Positions 1-8,690 of a stretch of DNA of 64,000 bases are shown here, in pieces. The stretch spans positions 1 to 64,000 of the forward strand of contig NZ_JACIEZ010000007.1 of assembly GCF_014197145.1 (NCBI RefSeq), read 5' to 3'. Both the position numbers and the translations under genes were made by a program. Within the stretch, counting starts at the first letter, position 1. Each line of letters begins with the position of its first letter. Below the pieces are notes generated by a model. The model had not been told where the DNA came from and searched no databases. It worked only from the letters and a program-made list of their open reading frames with translations. The stretch comes from Gellertiella hungarica (GTDB taxonomy: Bacteria; Pseudomonadota; Alphaproteobacteria; Rhizobiales; Rhizobiaceae).

Positions 1-94
1 TGGCCGGACCGGGAAGGCAATCGGGAGGAATCCGCGTCGCGTGCCGGGCCGGCAAAGGCCGGGCAGGCGGGACGCCGGTTCCCGAGAGGGAGCG

Positions 95-733
95 ATGATC
101 AACAGGCCTGCCACCCATGGCCCGCAGGAGGTGCTGGTTGCCGAGCGCAACCCGCTCGTGGTCTCCGCGCTGCGCGAGCTCTTCGAGCGGCAGGGGCAGT
201 ATGCCGTCTATGGCCATGCGCGCCAGCCGGGCGACCTCTATGCCGCGCTTCAGGAGCGGCTGCCGGATTTCCTGCTGCTCGGCTGGTCGCTGGAGGGGGC
301 GGAAGCCCCGGAAGTGATTGCGGAGATCGCCCGGCGCGGCCTGCAGCCGAAGATCGTGCTCTTTGCCGACCACAACAACCCGATCGTGGTGCAGGAAGCG
401 GTGCGCCTGGGCGTGCACGGCCTGTGCTACCAGTTCGAGGAACCGGCCATTCTCTTCACCACGCTGGAGGCGGTGGGACGCGGCCGGATCTGCGTGCCCT
501 ACGTGGCGCTGGACAAGGTGACGAGCTCGCCGCTTTCGCGGCTCACCCAGCGGGAGCGGGAGCTTCTGGGCATGCTCGGCGACGGCTGGACCAATACCCA
601 GATCGCGTCGCGGACCGGCATTTCGGAAAACACCGTGAAATACCATCTGAAGAATCTTTACGACAAGCTGGAGGTGCGCAACCGCGCCATGGCCGTTTCG
701 CTCTTCGCCGCCGCCCAGCGGCGCGAAAGCTAG
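95..733 (+). CDS. LuxR-family transcriptional regulator with a degenerate receiver domain
   Basis: 212 aa. An N-terminal receiver-like fold (about residues 10-125) is followed by a LuxR/FixJ-type helix-turn-helix (about 145-205) that contains LTQRERELL and ISENTVKYHLKNLYDKL, the usual signature. The receiver has lost its chemistry: the phosphoacceptor position in PDFLLLGW is Gly instead of Asp, the N-terminal acidic pair is Ala-Glu (LVAERNP), and the conserved Lys is absent (LCYQFEEP). It is therefore probably a phosphorylation-independent response regulator. The ATG at 95 is chosen because a GAGAGGGA ribosome-binding site ends 4 nt before it; an in-frame GTG at 41 would add an unconvincing Arg/Gly-rich extension. 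No sensor kinase is nearby, so its targets are unknown. Confidence 0.88.
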   Translation: MINRPATHGPQEVLVAERNPLVVSALRELFERQGQYAVYGHARQPGDLYAALQERLPDFLLLGWSLEGAEAPEVIAEIARRGLQPKIVLFADHNNPIVVQEAVRLGVHGLCYQFEEPAILFTTLEAVGRGRICVPYVALDKVTSSPLSRLTQRERELLGMLGDGWTNTQIASRTGISENTVKYHLKNLYDKLEVRNRAMAVSLFAAAQRRES

Positions 734-744
734 AGAGGATGGTG

Positions 745-763
745 CCGGGCGCAGCGCGCCCGG
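745..763. terminator. Bidirectional hairpin between convergent genes
   Basis: Perfect 8-bp stem (CCGGGCGC / GCGCCCGG) with an AGC loop, lying between the LuxR-type gene (stop at 733, plus) and the membrane-protein gene (stop at 783, minus). There is no long T-run, so the strength of intrinsic termination is uncertain, but position and symmetry fit a shared terminator. Confidence 0.55.
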
Positions 764-782
764 TCCGTCTCCGGTGGAGGCT

Positions 783-1184
783 TCAGGTGAGGGCCGCGCG
801 GCCGCGCCGCATGGCCGAAAGCTCCAGCTCCGCAAGCAGCAGCACCGCCGCCGCCTGCGCCACGAGGAAGGCGAGGCCGAGGCCATTGGGCGCGATCAGC
901 CCCGCGACCGGCAGCGCGATGCTGGCGAGCGACCAGAAGATGTTGCCGATGACGATGAAGCCGACGGCCAGGCGGTGCGGCTCCGCAGCCAGCGCTGTCG
1001 CGCCCATGAAGGCCGCAATGGGCAGAAGAAGAGCGCCTGCCCAGAAGAGAAGCGCCGGGGGCAGTGCCGTCAGCGTGGCCAGTGGCCCGGAGGCGGCGAG
1101 AAGCAGGAGCCCCATGGCGAGGCAGGTCGCCGCATCGATGCGCAGCAGGGTCTTCAGCGGCAGTGCGAGCAGGATCTTGAACAT
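783..1184 (-). CDS. Small four-helix integral membrane protein, unknown function
   Basis: 133 aa, with about four hydrophobic segments near residues 18-35, 42-62, 72-95 and 98-118 separated by short loops; it probably lies in the inner membrane with a short Arg-rich C-terminus. I recognise no catalytic motif and no named family. It is divergent from the XRE-type regulator at 1316, and the shared intergenic region carries two palindromes, so it is the most obvious target of that regulator. Real rather than a shadow ORF: the hydrophobic pattern is regular and the gene fills the gap between its neighbours exactly. Confidence 0.75.
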   Translation of the reverse strand: MFKILLALPLKTLLRIDAATCLAMGLLLLAASGPLATLTALPPALLFWAGALLLPIAAFMGATALAAEPHRLAVGFIVIGNIFWSLASIALPVAGLIAPNGLGLAFLVAQAAAVLLLAELELSAMRRGRAALT

Positions 1185-1228
1185 CGTGAAAGCCTTTCTT
1201 GCTGGTTGCGCCCCTTGATTGTCCGGGC

Positions 1229-1282
1229 GATGATCGGATCATCCGCCGGTTCTGTTCTGAGGTCGATTACCCGGCAGGTAAT
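1229..1282. promoter_or_regulatory. Two palindromic operator candidates in a divergent intergenic region
   Basis: Between the divergent starts at 1184 (minus) and 1316 (plus) lie GATGATC-G-GATCATC (1229-1243) and ATTACC-CGGCA-GGTAAT (1266-1282), both perfect inverted repeats. Regulators of the adjacent XRE/MmyB type often control a divergent neighbour, so these are the natural sites to test. Which of the two is the true operator is not decidable by eye. Confidence 0.5.
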
Positions 1283-1315
1283 TGAATGAAGGGGGCGGAT
1301 GGAGCGAGATGGGCC

Positions 1316-2134
1316 ATGACCAGTGACACGCAATCCGTCGGAACCCTTCTGCGCACCTGGCGGCAACGCCGGCGGTTCAGCCAGCTCGCGCTGGCGAGCG
1401 AGGCGGAAATCTCCCAGCGTCACCTGAGCTTTCTGGAATCCGGCCGCTCCCGGCCGAGCCGGGACATGGTGCTGCGCCTTGCGGAATATCTGAACGTGCC
1501 GCTCGAGGAGCGCAACGCCATGCTGCGGGCGGCGGGTTTTGCCCCGGTCTATCTGGAGCGGGCGCTTTCGGCCCCGGAACTGCAATCGGCCATGAGCGTG
1601 GTGCGGCGCATTCTCGAGGCAACGGAGCCGCATCCGGCGCTTGCCGTCGACCGCAACTGGACGCTGCTTTCGGCCAATGCCGCCGTCGGCATGCTCACGA
1701 GGGGCGCAGCAGCCCATCTGCTGGAAGGTCCTGTCAATGTGCTGCGCCTCAGCCTCCACCCGGAAGGGCTTGCGCCGCGCATCCTCAACTACCGGGAGTG
1801 GCGCGACCACATCCTCGCCCGCCTTTCCCATGACATCGAGGTCCGCGCCGATGGCGCCCTGGCCCGGCTGCGGGCGGAACTGGCCGCCTATCCCGTGCCC
1901 GACCACAGCGCCCCGCGGCGGCCCGGCCCGCTGACCGGACAGGACATCGCCATTCCCCTGCGCATCGCCAGCCCGGCCGGACCGCTCGAATTCCTCAGCA
2001 CCACCACGGTCTTCGGGACGGCGGAAGACATCACGCTGGCCGGCGTGGTGATCGAGAGCTTCTATCCGGCCAATCCCGAAACCGCTGCCGCAATGCAGGC
2101 ACTGAACCGTGCCGGCACGGAGCCCATCCCCTGA
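1316..2134 (+). CDS. XRE-family regulator with MmyB-type ligand-binding domain
   Basis: 272 aa. An N-terminal Cro/C1-type helix-turn-helix (about residues 5-65, with FSQLALASEAEISQRHLSFLESGRSRPS) is followed by a domain of about 170 residues typical of MmyB-like regulators (LAVDRNWTLLSANAAVGML near the middle; VFGTAEDITLAG near the end). In that family the second domain is thought to bind a small, possibly fatty, ligand. The ATG at 1316 is preferred because GGAG lies at 1301-1304; the upstream in-frame ATG at 1286 sits against the palindrome at 1266-1282 and lacks a ribosome site. Divergent from the membrane protein at 783-1184, its probable target. Confidence 0.88.
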   Translation: MTSDTQSVGTLLRTWRQRRRFSQLALASEAEISQRHLSFLESGRSRPSRDMVLRLAEYLNVPLEERNAMLRAAGFAPVYLERALSAPELQSAMSVVRRILEATEPHPALAVDRNWTLLSANAAVGMLTRGAAAHLLEGPVNVLRLSLHPEGLAPRILNYREWRDHILARLSHDIEVRADGALARLRAELAAYPVPDHSAPRRPGPLTGQDIAIPLRIASPAGPLEFLSTTTVFGTAEDITLAGVVIESFYPANPETAAAMQALNRAGTEPIP

Positions 2135-2237
2135 AAAAGACCGGGATCGGGCGGTACGCCATCCGCCCTCCGGACACTGGCGTCCGGCCGGTTCCTGTGC
2201 GAGAGGAAGTGCAGGAACCCGACGGGACGGACAGGGC

Positions 2238-3494
2238 ATGACGACGGAACTGATGCTGCGATACGGGGTGGCGCTCGCCATCGGCCTCCTGGTCGGCCTC
2301 GAAAGGGGCTGGCGGGAGCGATCCGAGCCCGCCGGCCATCGCATTGCCGGCATCCGCACCTATTCCATCACCGGTCTTCTCGGCGCCTGTCTCGGCAGCC
2401 TGACCACGATCACCGGCTCGGCCATGCCGCTGGTCGCCTCGATCCTCGTCTATGGCGCGCTGTTCGGGGCTCTGGAGTATCGAAAGGCCGTTGCCGAGAA
2501 GGAATACAGCGTCACCGGCTTCGTCGCGGCGCTGGTGGTGATGATGCTGGGCGTGCTTGCGGTGGTCGGCGATTTCCGGCTTGCGGCGGCGGGCGGGGTG
2601 GCGCTGGCGGGACTGCTTGCAAGCCGCGACATGCTGCATTCGCTGCTCCAGCGCATCACCTGGGCGGAAATCCGCTCGGCCATCGTGCTCGCGGCCATGT
2701 CGGCCATCGTGCTGCCGCTCCTGCCGGACCGGACCATCGATCCCTGGGGCGGCTTCAATCCCCGGGAAATCTGGCTCTTCACGGTGCTCACCGCGGCGCT
2801 CTCCTATCTCGGCTATGTGGCGGTGCGCATCGTCGGGCCGTCGCGCGGCGCGCTGATCACGGGGCTGACCGGCGGGCTCGTCTCCTCCACCTCCGTCACC
2901 GTCGCCTTTGCCCGCACCGCAGCCGGGGGCGGGGCGAACTGGCCGCTGGTGGCGGGGGCCTGCACCGCCGCCATGGTGTCGGTGATCCGCGTCTCCGTCA
3001 TCGTCTTCCTGCTCCGGCCCGAAATCCTGCAGACCATCGGCCCGGCGGCGGCCGCAGCCGCCCTGACGCTCGGCCTCGCGGCACTGCTCCTCGTCACCTT
3101 CCAGAAGGAGGAGCCCGGCGACGAGGGGTTGCCTGCGCGCAATCCCTTCGATCTCGGCCATCTCCTCATCTTTGCGGCGGGCTTTGCCCTTGTCTCCACG
3201 GTGAGCGCTGCCTTCGTCGGAAATTTCGGCGCCTCCAGCCTGATTGCAAGCTCCACCCTCTCCGGCATGTTCGACGTGGATATCGCGGTCCTCAGCGCGC
3301 TCCGCCTCGACGGCACCACGGTGCAGGCGGTTCAGGTGGGGGAGGCGATCCTCTGTGCGCTGGCGGCAAACGGCATCGGGCGCCTGTCGCTCGCGGTCGC
3401 CGCCGGCCCGGCGCGCTTCTTCCTGCCGCTTGGCGGCGCAACCCTTCTTGCCGCCGTTGCGGGGCTCGTCGTCTTCCTGCTTCTGGCGCCGTGA
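2238..3494 (+). CDS. MgtC/SapB-type and DUF4010 membrane protein
   Basis: 418 aa inner-membrane protein with about 11-12 hydrophobic helices. The N-terminal third looks like the MgtC/SapB family (LLVGLERGWRE and RIAGIRTYSITGLLGA are the recognisable stretches); the rest matches DUF4010. Function in this family is poorly established; N-terminal homologues are linked to growth at low magnesium. The start is the ATG at 2238 after a GGACGGACAGGG stretch; an upstream in-frame extension to 2109 is polar, Arg-rich and overlaps the previous gene, so it is rejected. The stop touches the start region of the next gene. Confidence 0.85.
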   Translation: MTTELMLRYGVALAIGLLVGLERGWRERSEPAGHRIAGIRTYSITGLLGACLGSLTTITGSAMPLVASILVYGALFGALEYRKAVAEKEYSVTGFVAALVVMMLGVLAVVGDFRLAAAGGVALAGLLASRDMLHSLLQRITWAEIRSAIVLAAMSAIVLPLLPDRTIDPWGGFNPREIWLFTVLTAALSYLGYVAVRIVGPSRGALITGLTGGLVSSTSVTVAFARTAAGGGANWPLVAGACTAAMVSVIRVSVIVFLLRPEILQTIGPAAAAAALTLGLAALLLVTFQKEEPGDEGLPARNPFDLGHLLIFAAGFALVSTVSAAFVGNFGASSLIASSTLSGMFDVDIAVLSALRLDGTTVQAVQVGEAILCALAANGIGRLSLAVAAGPARFFLPLGGATLLAAVAGLVVFLLLAP

Positions 3495-3586
3495 CAACCT
3501 CCCGGCCGCGCATGCTTGCCTTTGCAGCCTCGAGCCTTATCTCGGTGCCTGCTCGCCTGCGGCCCGCAATCTTTCCGGAGACAGCC

Positions 3587-4159
3587 TTGCCCCTTCCGAC
3601 CTTCGATGCCCTCTGGCAGCATCTGGACACCGCGACCCGCAGCCGTTCGCCCTGCAACTTCCTGCAGCTGGCCACGGCCGGCCTCGATGGTGCGCCGCAG
3701 GTGCGCACGGTCGTCCTCAGGCAGGCGGACCGGCAGGCGGGCAGCCTCTCCTTCGTGACCGACATGCGCTCCCCGAAGGTGGCGGAGATCGGGCGCGACC
3801 CCCGCGTCTCGCTGCTCTGCTACGATCCCGCGGCCAATACCCAGCTTCGTCTTTCGGGAACCGCATCTCTGTTGCGGGAGGACGCCGAGCGACGGGCTTT
3901 CTGGCAATCGCTGCGGGGGAGGACGCTGGCACTGTTCGAGGCGCCGCACGCTCCGGGAACGGAGATCGGCGAAGACGGGCAACCGCTCCTTCAGGAACAG
4001 CCCCGCGAACCGGACGCCGATCCCTTCGAGCGGTTCCAGCCGGTCACGGTGACGCTTTCGCGCCTCGAATGGCTCGATCTTTCCGCAGAGCCGCATCTGC
4101 GCTGCCTCTATCGCCGGACCGATGACGGCGGATGGAAGGGCACGCGCCTGTCGCCCTGA
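3587..4159 (+). CDS. Pyridoxamine 5'-phosphate oxidase-like FMN-binding protein
   Basis: About 190 aa. The split-barrel fold of the pyridoxamine-phosphate-oxidase superfamily is suggested by NFLQLATAGLDGAPQVRTVVLR, then SLSFVTDMRSPKVAEI, and a C-terminal WLDLSAEPHLRCLYRR, which resembles the flavin-binding Alr4036-type subgroup. It is not the biosynthetic PdxH; the substrate is unknown. The TTG at 3587 is preferred because a GGAG lies 7 nt upstream; a GTG at 3491 overlapping the previous stop and an ATG at 3512 are alternatives that would add up to 32 weakly conserved residues. Confidence 0.75.
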   Translation: MPLPTFDALWQHLDTATRSRSPCNFLQLATAGLDGAPQVRTVVLRQADRQAGSLSFVTDMRSPKVAEIGRDPRVSLLCYDPAANTQLRLSGTASLLREDAERRAFWQSLRGRTLALFEAPHAPGTEIGEDGQPLLQEQPREPDADPFERFQPVTVTLSRLEWLDLSAEPHLRCLYRRTDDGGWKGTRLSP

Positions 4160-4298
4160 GGGGGAAGACGCTCTTTTCCTGTGCAAAGAGGCTTCCGCCT
4201 CGCCCCCTTTCGTCCGGCAGGGGATATAAGGCAGCCCATGCCCCCGCACGGGGGGGCGGCCAATCCCGCCCGAACCAGTAGGAAAGACGGACCGATCC

Positions 4299-6161
4299 AT
4301 GGCGTCCACAGAACCGGTCACCGACGCCCTGTTCCGGAAGGGCACGACGCCCGACCCGCTCGAGGTGCTGCGCCGGGTTTACGGCTATTCCGGTTTCCGC
4401 GGCCGGCAAGGCGAGGTGATCGGCGAGATCATGGCCGGCGGCGATGCCGTCGTCCTCTTCCCGACCGGGGCCGGCAAGTCGCTCTGCTTCCAGATCCCGG
4501 CGCTTTGCCGGGAGGGGGTGGGACTTGTGGTCTCGCCGCTGATTGCGCTGATGCGCGACCAGGTGGAGGCACTCGGCCAGCTCGGCGTGCGGGCGGCGGC
4601 CATCAACTCCATGGTCAGCCGCGAGGAATTTCTCGACATTCGCCGCGCGCTTCATGCGGGCGAGCTCGACCTCCTCTACGTGACCCCCGAACGGATCGTC
4701 ACCGACGGCTTCCGCAGCTTCATCGGTTCGGCACGGCTTTCGCTTATTGCCATCGACGAGGCCCATTGCGTGTCGCAGTGGGGCCATGATTTCCGCCCGG
4801 AATACCGCGAGCTCGGAAAGCTTGCCGCGGAATATCCCGGCGTGCCGCGCATTGCGCTCACCGCCACGGCCGATCCCCACACCCGCGAGGACATCATCGA
4901 CCGGCTGGAGCTTCGCGGTGCCCGTGTCTTCACCACCTCCTTCGACCGGCCGAACCTCTCCTACGAGATCGTGGAACGCGACCAGCCGCGCCAGCAGTTG
5001 CTGCGCTTCCTCGGTCGTCACCGGGGATCGAGCGGGATCGTCTACTGCCTGTCGCGGGCCAAGGTGGAAGACACGGCCGAATGGCTGAACGCCCAGGGCA
5101 TCTATGCGCTGCCCTACCATGCGGGCATGGACCGGGAGCTTCGCAACCGTCACCAGGACGCCTTTCTCCGGGAGGAGGGGCTCTGCCTCGTCGCGACCGT
5201 CGCCTTCGGCATGGGCATCGACAAGCCGAACGTGCGCTATGTGGCCCATCTCGACCTGCCGGGCTCGGTGGAGGCCTACTACCAGGAAACCGGGCGCGCC
5301 GGCCGCGACGGGCTGCCATCGGAAGTCTGGATGGCCTATGGCATGGCCGACGTCATCCAGCGCGGGCGCATGATCGACGAATCCGGCGCCGCGCCCGAGA
5401 TCAAGCGGGTGGAGCGGGCAAAGCTCAACGCGCTGCTTGCCATCTGCGAGACGCCGCTCTGCCGCCGGCAGGCGATCCTTGCCCATTTCGGCGAGACGCA
5501 TGCCGGGCATTGCGGCAATTGCGACACCTGCCTCAAGCCGGTGGAGACGTGGGACGGGACGGAAGCCGCCATCAAGGCGCTCGCCGCCATCTATCGCACG
5601 GGCGAACGCTTCGGCGCGGGGCAGGTGATCGATGTGCTGACCGGGGCCGTCAACGAGCGCACCGAACGCCATGGCCATACCTCCCTCGCCGTCTTCGGCG
5701 CGGGCCGGGATATCGAGGCGAAGACCTGGCAGTCGGTCTTCCGCCAGCTGCTTGCCGCAGGCCTCATCCGCGTGGACCACGAGGCGCACGGAGCCCTGAA
5801 ACTGGTGCCCGAGGAGGCGCGCAGCGTGTTTCGCCGGGAACGGCAGGTCTTCTTCCGCAAGGACCGGCCGACGAAGGGCAAGGCGGGCCGGAGCGGGCCT
5901 TCGGCATCCGCCTCCGCAAAGGCGGGGCTCGACGGGTCGGACCAGGCGCTGTTCGAGCGGCTGCGGGCTGCGCGTACGGAGCTTGCGAAGGAGGCCGGCG
6001 TGCCGCCCTATGTCATCTTCCCCGATACCACCCTCGTCGCCATGGCGCGGGAAAGGCCGGCAACGCCCGACCAGCTTCTCGAGCTGCCGGGCATCGGCCA
6101 ATCCAAGCGCGACCGCTACGGCGCGATCTTCCTCGACGTGATCGATACCCATGCCGACTGA
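4299..6161 (+). CDS. recQ: ATP-dependent DNA helicase RecQ
   Basis: 620 aa, normal for bacterial RecQ. Walker A is [12 protein letters not shown] (about residues 54-65) and the DEAH box is [18 protein letters not shown]. The second helicase domain includes [12 protein letters not shown] and [13 protein letters not shown] zinc-binding module follows (CETPLCRRQ and HCGNCDTC supply four Cys), then the winged-helix RQC domain and a C-terminal HRDC domain ending in [16 protein letters not shown]. Acts in recombination and replication-fork repair by 3'-5' unwinding. Stands alone; the gap upstream (4160-4298) has no clear strong promoter. Confidence 0.95.
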   Translation: MASTEPVTDALFRKGTTPDPLEVLRRVYGYSGFRGRQGEVIGEIMAGGDAVVLFPTGAGKSLCFQIPALCREGVGLVVSPLIALMRDQVEALGQLGVRAAAINSMVSREEFLDIRRALHAGELDLLYVTPERIVTDGFRSFIGSARLSLIAIDEAHCVSQWGHDFRPEYRELGKLAAEYPGVPRIALTATADPHTREDIIDRLELRGARVFTTSFDRPNLSYEIVERDQPRQQLLRFLGRHRGSSGIVYCLSRAKVEDTAEWLNAQGIYALPYHAGMDRELRNRHQDAFLREEGLCLVATVAFGMGIDKPNVRYVAHLDLPGSVEAYYQETGRAGRDGLPSEVWMAYGMADVIQRGRMIDESGAAPEIKRVERAKLNALLAICETPLCRRQAILAHFGETHAGHCGNCDTCLKPVETWDGTEAAIKALAAIYRTGERFGAGQVIDVLTGAVNERTERHGHTSLAVFGAGRDIEAKTWQSVFRQLLAAGLIRVDHEAHGALKLVPEEARSVFRRERQVFFRKDRPTKGKAGRSGPSASASAKAGLDGSDQALFERLRAARTELAKEAGVPPYVIFPDTTLVAMARERPATPDQLLELPGIGQSKRDRYGAIFLDVIDTHAD

Positions 6162-6187
6162 GGCGGACTGCAGGGGCCGCCGCTTTT
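6162..6187 (+). terminator. Possible recQ terminator
   Basis: Immediately after the recQ stop, GGCGG (6162-6166) pairs with CCGCC (6177-6181) and is followed within 2 nt by TTTT. The stem is short and the loop is 10 nt, so this is a tentative call; the gap is convergent with the gene ending at 6210. Confidence 0.4.
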
Positions 6188-6209
6188 CCTGGGGCTGCTG
6201 CGCTTCCCG

Positions 6210-7718
6210 CTAGCGCCGGTCGAAATCCCGGTCGAGCGGCCAGATCGGCCGTCGGACCCGCACATAGGGGCGAAGCTCCGCCCGCGGCGTCGCAAGGGCG
6301 CCGCTGTCGCACACGATGACCCTGGCGGAGACCGGCTCGAAGGCCGCACGGAAGTGCTGCATCGATTTCACGACCAGATAGGTGAGGTTCGAAGGCTCGA
6401 TGCCGAAGGCCTTCACCTGCTGCAGGTCGAGCATCTGCCCGGGCAGCGTCACCACCAGGATGTCGATGCCGCCCGTGCGGAAGACCGCCGTCGGCCCGAA
6501 GCTGTGGGTGATGCCGCCGAGGATCGGCCCGTCGCCCGTATAGACGCCATCCGAGAGACGCACGATCTCCCCCGTGAGTTCGAGAGGCCCGCCGCCGAAG
6601 GCCGGGTCCACCTTTCCGCCGAGCCGCAGCGTCACCGTTTCGCCCTCGCGGTGGGCATGCAGGAAAGCCGCCGCCTCCGGGTCGATCATCGGGGCGAAGC
6701 CGCCGTTGCAGGCCCCGGCCTCGAGAAGCGCGGCGAGCAGCGCGGTGGCGTCGCCATAGGCGCCGGCGCCGGGGTTGTCGGCGTAATCGGCAATGACAAG
6801 CGGGCCCGCCGAGGCATCGAAGTCGCGCGCGATTTCGGCCGCCTCGCGGGGCGTCAGGAAGGTGTTGGACACCTTGCCTCGGCCTTCCCAGATGCTGTCC
6901 GCGAGGCCGGAAGCAATGGCTTCTGCCCGCTCGACGGCGCCGGGACGGGCGGTGTCGCAGGTCACGAGGACGGTTGCACCCGCCTCCGCCACATCCGCCT
7001 CGGCGAAGGCGGCGTTGATCGAGACGGCGAGGATGCCGGGCTCCTGCTCATGGGCTCGGGCGCGTTCGTAGAGGGCGGCGGTCTCCGGCACGTCCGTCCG
7101 GCCCGCATTGGCCTCGTCCAGCATGGGCACATGCGCGCGCACCGTCACCGGCCGCACCGCGCCGCGCATCGCGGCATCGAGAAGGCGGCCCGCATGGAGG
7201 CCGGTCTCGCGCATGTCCACATGGGGATAGGTCTTGTAGGACACGTAGACGTTCGCCAGCCGCGCCATCGCCTCGGTGACGATGGCATGGAGGTCGAGCG
7301 TCACGGCAATCGGCACGGCGTCGCCGACGATGGCGCGCAGGCGGGCCAGGAGTTCGCCTTCGCCATCCTCGCAGAAATCGGGCACCATGGCCCCGTGCAG
7401 CCCGAGCAGGATGCCGTCCAGCTTTCCCTTTTCTTCCCGCGCCGCATCGCAGATCAGCCCGGCAATGTGGTCGAAAGCCTCCTTCGAGACCCGTGCGCCC
7501 GGCGTCGCATGGGCGGAGACCACATGGCGGACGGACCATCCCGCCTCCCGGCCCGCATCGAGGAAGCCGGCAATCTCCGCATTGACGTCGCCGAAGCGGT
7601 CGACGGCGGCCTGGCCGAGATCCAGCGTTTCGGCGGTGAAGGTGGCCAGATCGGTGCTGCCCTTCTTGAACGTGTTGCTTTCATGAATGAATTCGGCGGT
7701 CAGCACGCGGAACGGCAT
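6210..7718 (-). CDS. M81-family metallopeptidase, MlrC-like
   Basis: 502 aa, the usual length for MlrC-like proteins. The N-terminus (RVLTAEFIHESNTF) and the mid-region (LHGAMVPDFCEDGEGELLARLR, then LDLHAIVTE) match the family named for MlrC, the last enzyme of microcystin-LR degradation, which hydrolyses a linear peptide and is a predicted zinc enzyme. It is the last gene of the rpiR-SBP-permease-ATPase operon, 24 nt after the second ATPase, so it probably hydrolyses the imported peptide-like substrate in the cytoplasm. No microcystin link is implied. Confidence 0.85.
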   Translation of the reverse strand: MPFRVLTAEFIHESNTFKKGSTDLATFTAETLDLGQAAVDRFGDVNAEIAGFLDAGREAGWSVRHVVSAHATPGARVSKEAFDHIAGLICDAAREEKGKLDGILLGLHGAMVPDFCEDGEGELLARLRAIVGDAVPIAVTLDLHAIVTEAMARLANVYVSYKTYPHVDMRETGLHAGRLLDAAMRGAVRPVTVRAHVPMLDEANAGRTDVPETAALYERARAHEQEPGILAVSINAAFAEADVAEAGATVLVTCDTARPGAVERAEAIASGLADSIWEGRGKVSNTFLTPREAAEIARDFDASAGPLVIADYADNPGAGAYGDATALLAALLEAGACNGGFAPMIDPEAAAFLHAHREGETVTLRLGGKVDPAFGGGPLELTGEIVRLSDGVYTGDGPILGGITHSFGPTAVFRTGGIDILVVTLPGQMLDLQQVKAFGIEPSNLTYLVVKSMQHFRAAFEPVSARVIVCDSGALATPRAELRPYVRVRRPIWPLDRDFDRR

Positions 7719-7742
7719 GTCGGGTTTCCCTGTCGTTTCAGG

Positions 7743-8690
7743 TTAGAGCGGGTTGAAGCAGGCGACGGCGTGGCCGCCTTCCTCTGTCAAGGGCGGCGAG
7801 GCCGACCGGCAGGCCTCGACGGCCCGGCTGCACCGCCCGGCAAAGGCACAGCCCGGCGGCAGGTTGAAGGGGGAGGGGATCTCGCCCGAAAGCGGCGCGA
7901 TCTCGCGGCGCGCCTTCGGGTCGGGCGCGAAGCTGGAATCCATCAGTGCCCGCGTATAGGGATGGCGCGGCACGGCCCGCGCGTCGGGCAGCACCTCCAC
8001 CACCGCGCCCAGATACATCACCACGATGCGGTCGCAGAAATAGCGCACCAGCCCGAGATCGTGGGAGATGAAGAGATAGGTCAGGCCGAACCCCTCCCGC
8101 AGCGCGGCAAGGAGCTCGATGATCTGTGCCTGGATCGATACGTCGAGGGAGGCGGTCGGTTCGTCCAGCACCACGAATTCCGGCCTCAGCGCGAGCGCCC
8201 GGGCAATGCCGATGCGCTGCCTCTGCCCGCCCGACATCTGGTGCGGGTAGCGAAGGGCGGCGGAGGCCGGCAGGCTGACCGCCTCGAGCATGCCCGAAAT
8301 GGCCTGCTGCGTCACCGGCAGGCCATGCACGCGGAAGGGTTCGGCCAGCGTCTCGGCGATCGTGTAGCGCGGGTCCAGCGAGGAATAGGGGTCCTGGAAC
8401 ACCATGGCCATGCGCCGGCGTTCCCTGCGCAGCTCTGCCTGTCCAATGCCGGAAAGGCGTGTGCCGCCAAGGGTGATGTCGCCCTCGGTCGGCTCGATCA
8501 GCCGGAGGATCAGGCGCGCGAGCGTGGATTTGCCGCAACCGGATTCGCCGACGACGCCCACCACCTCGCCGCGCCCGACGGTGAGGTTCACGGACCGCAC
8601 GGCCGTCATGCTCCGCGGCCTGGCGAACCAGCCGCCGCCGGTCATGAAGCGCTTGGTCAGGCCCTTGACGACGAGGAGGGGCTCGCTCAT
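7743..8690 (-). CDS. Peptide-type ABC transporter ATP-binding protein (DppF-like)
   Basis: 315 aa. Walker A GESGCGKST, signature MSGGQRQRIGIARALAL and Walker B FVVLDEPTASLDVS are all intact. The C-terminal extension carries the oligopeptide-transporter cysteine motif PPGCAFAGRCSRAVEAC. Forms the ATPase pair with the upstream DppD-like protein, whose stop codon overlaps this start by 3 nt (TCAT on the plus strand at 8687-8690). Powers import of a peptide-like or small amide substrate. Confidence 0.93.
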   Translation of the reverse strand: MSEPLLVVKGLTKRFMTGGGWFARPRSMTAVRSVNLTVGRGEVVGVVGESGCGKSTLARLILRLIEPTEGDITLGGTRLSGIGQAELRRERRRMAMVFQDPYSSLDPRYTIAETLAEPFRVHGLPVTQQAISGMLEAVSLPASAALRYPHQMSGGQRQRIGIARALALRPEFVVLDEPTASLDVSIQAQIIELLAALREGFGLTYLFISHDLGLVRYFCDRIVVMYLGAVVEVLPDARAVPRHPYTRALMDSSFAPDPKARREIAPLSGEIPSPFNLPPGCAFAGRCSRAVEACRSASPPLTEEGGHAVACFNPL

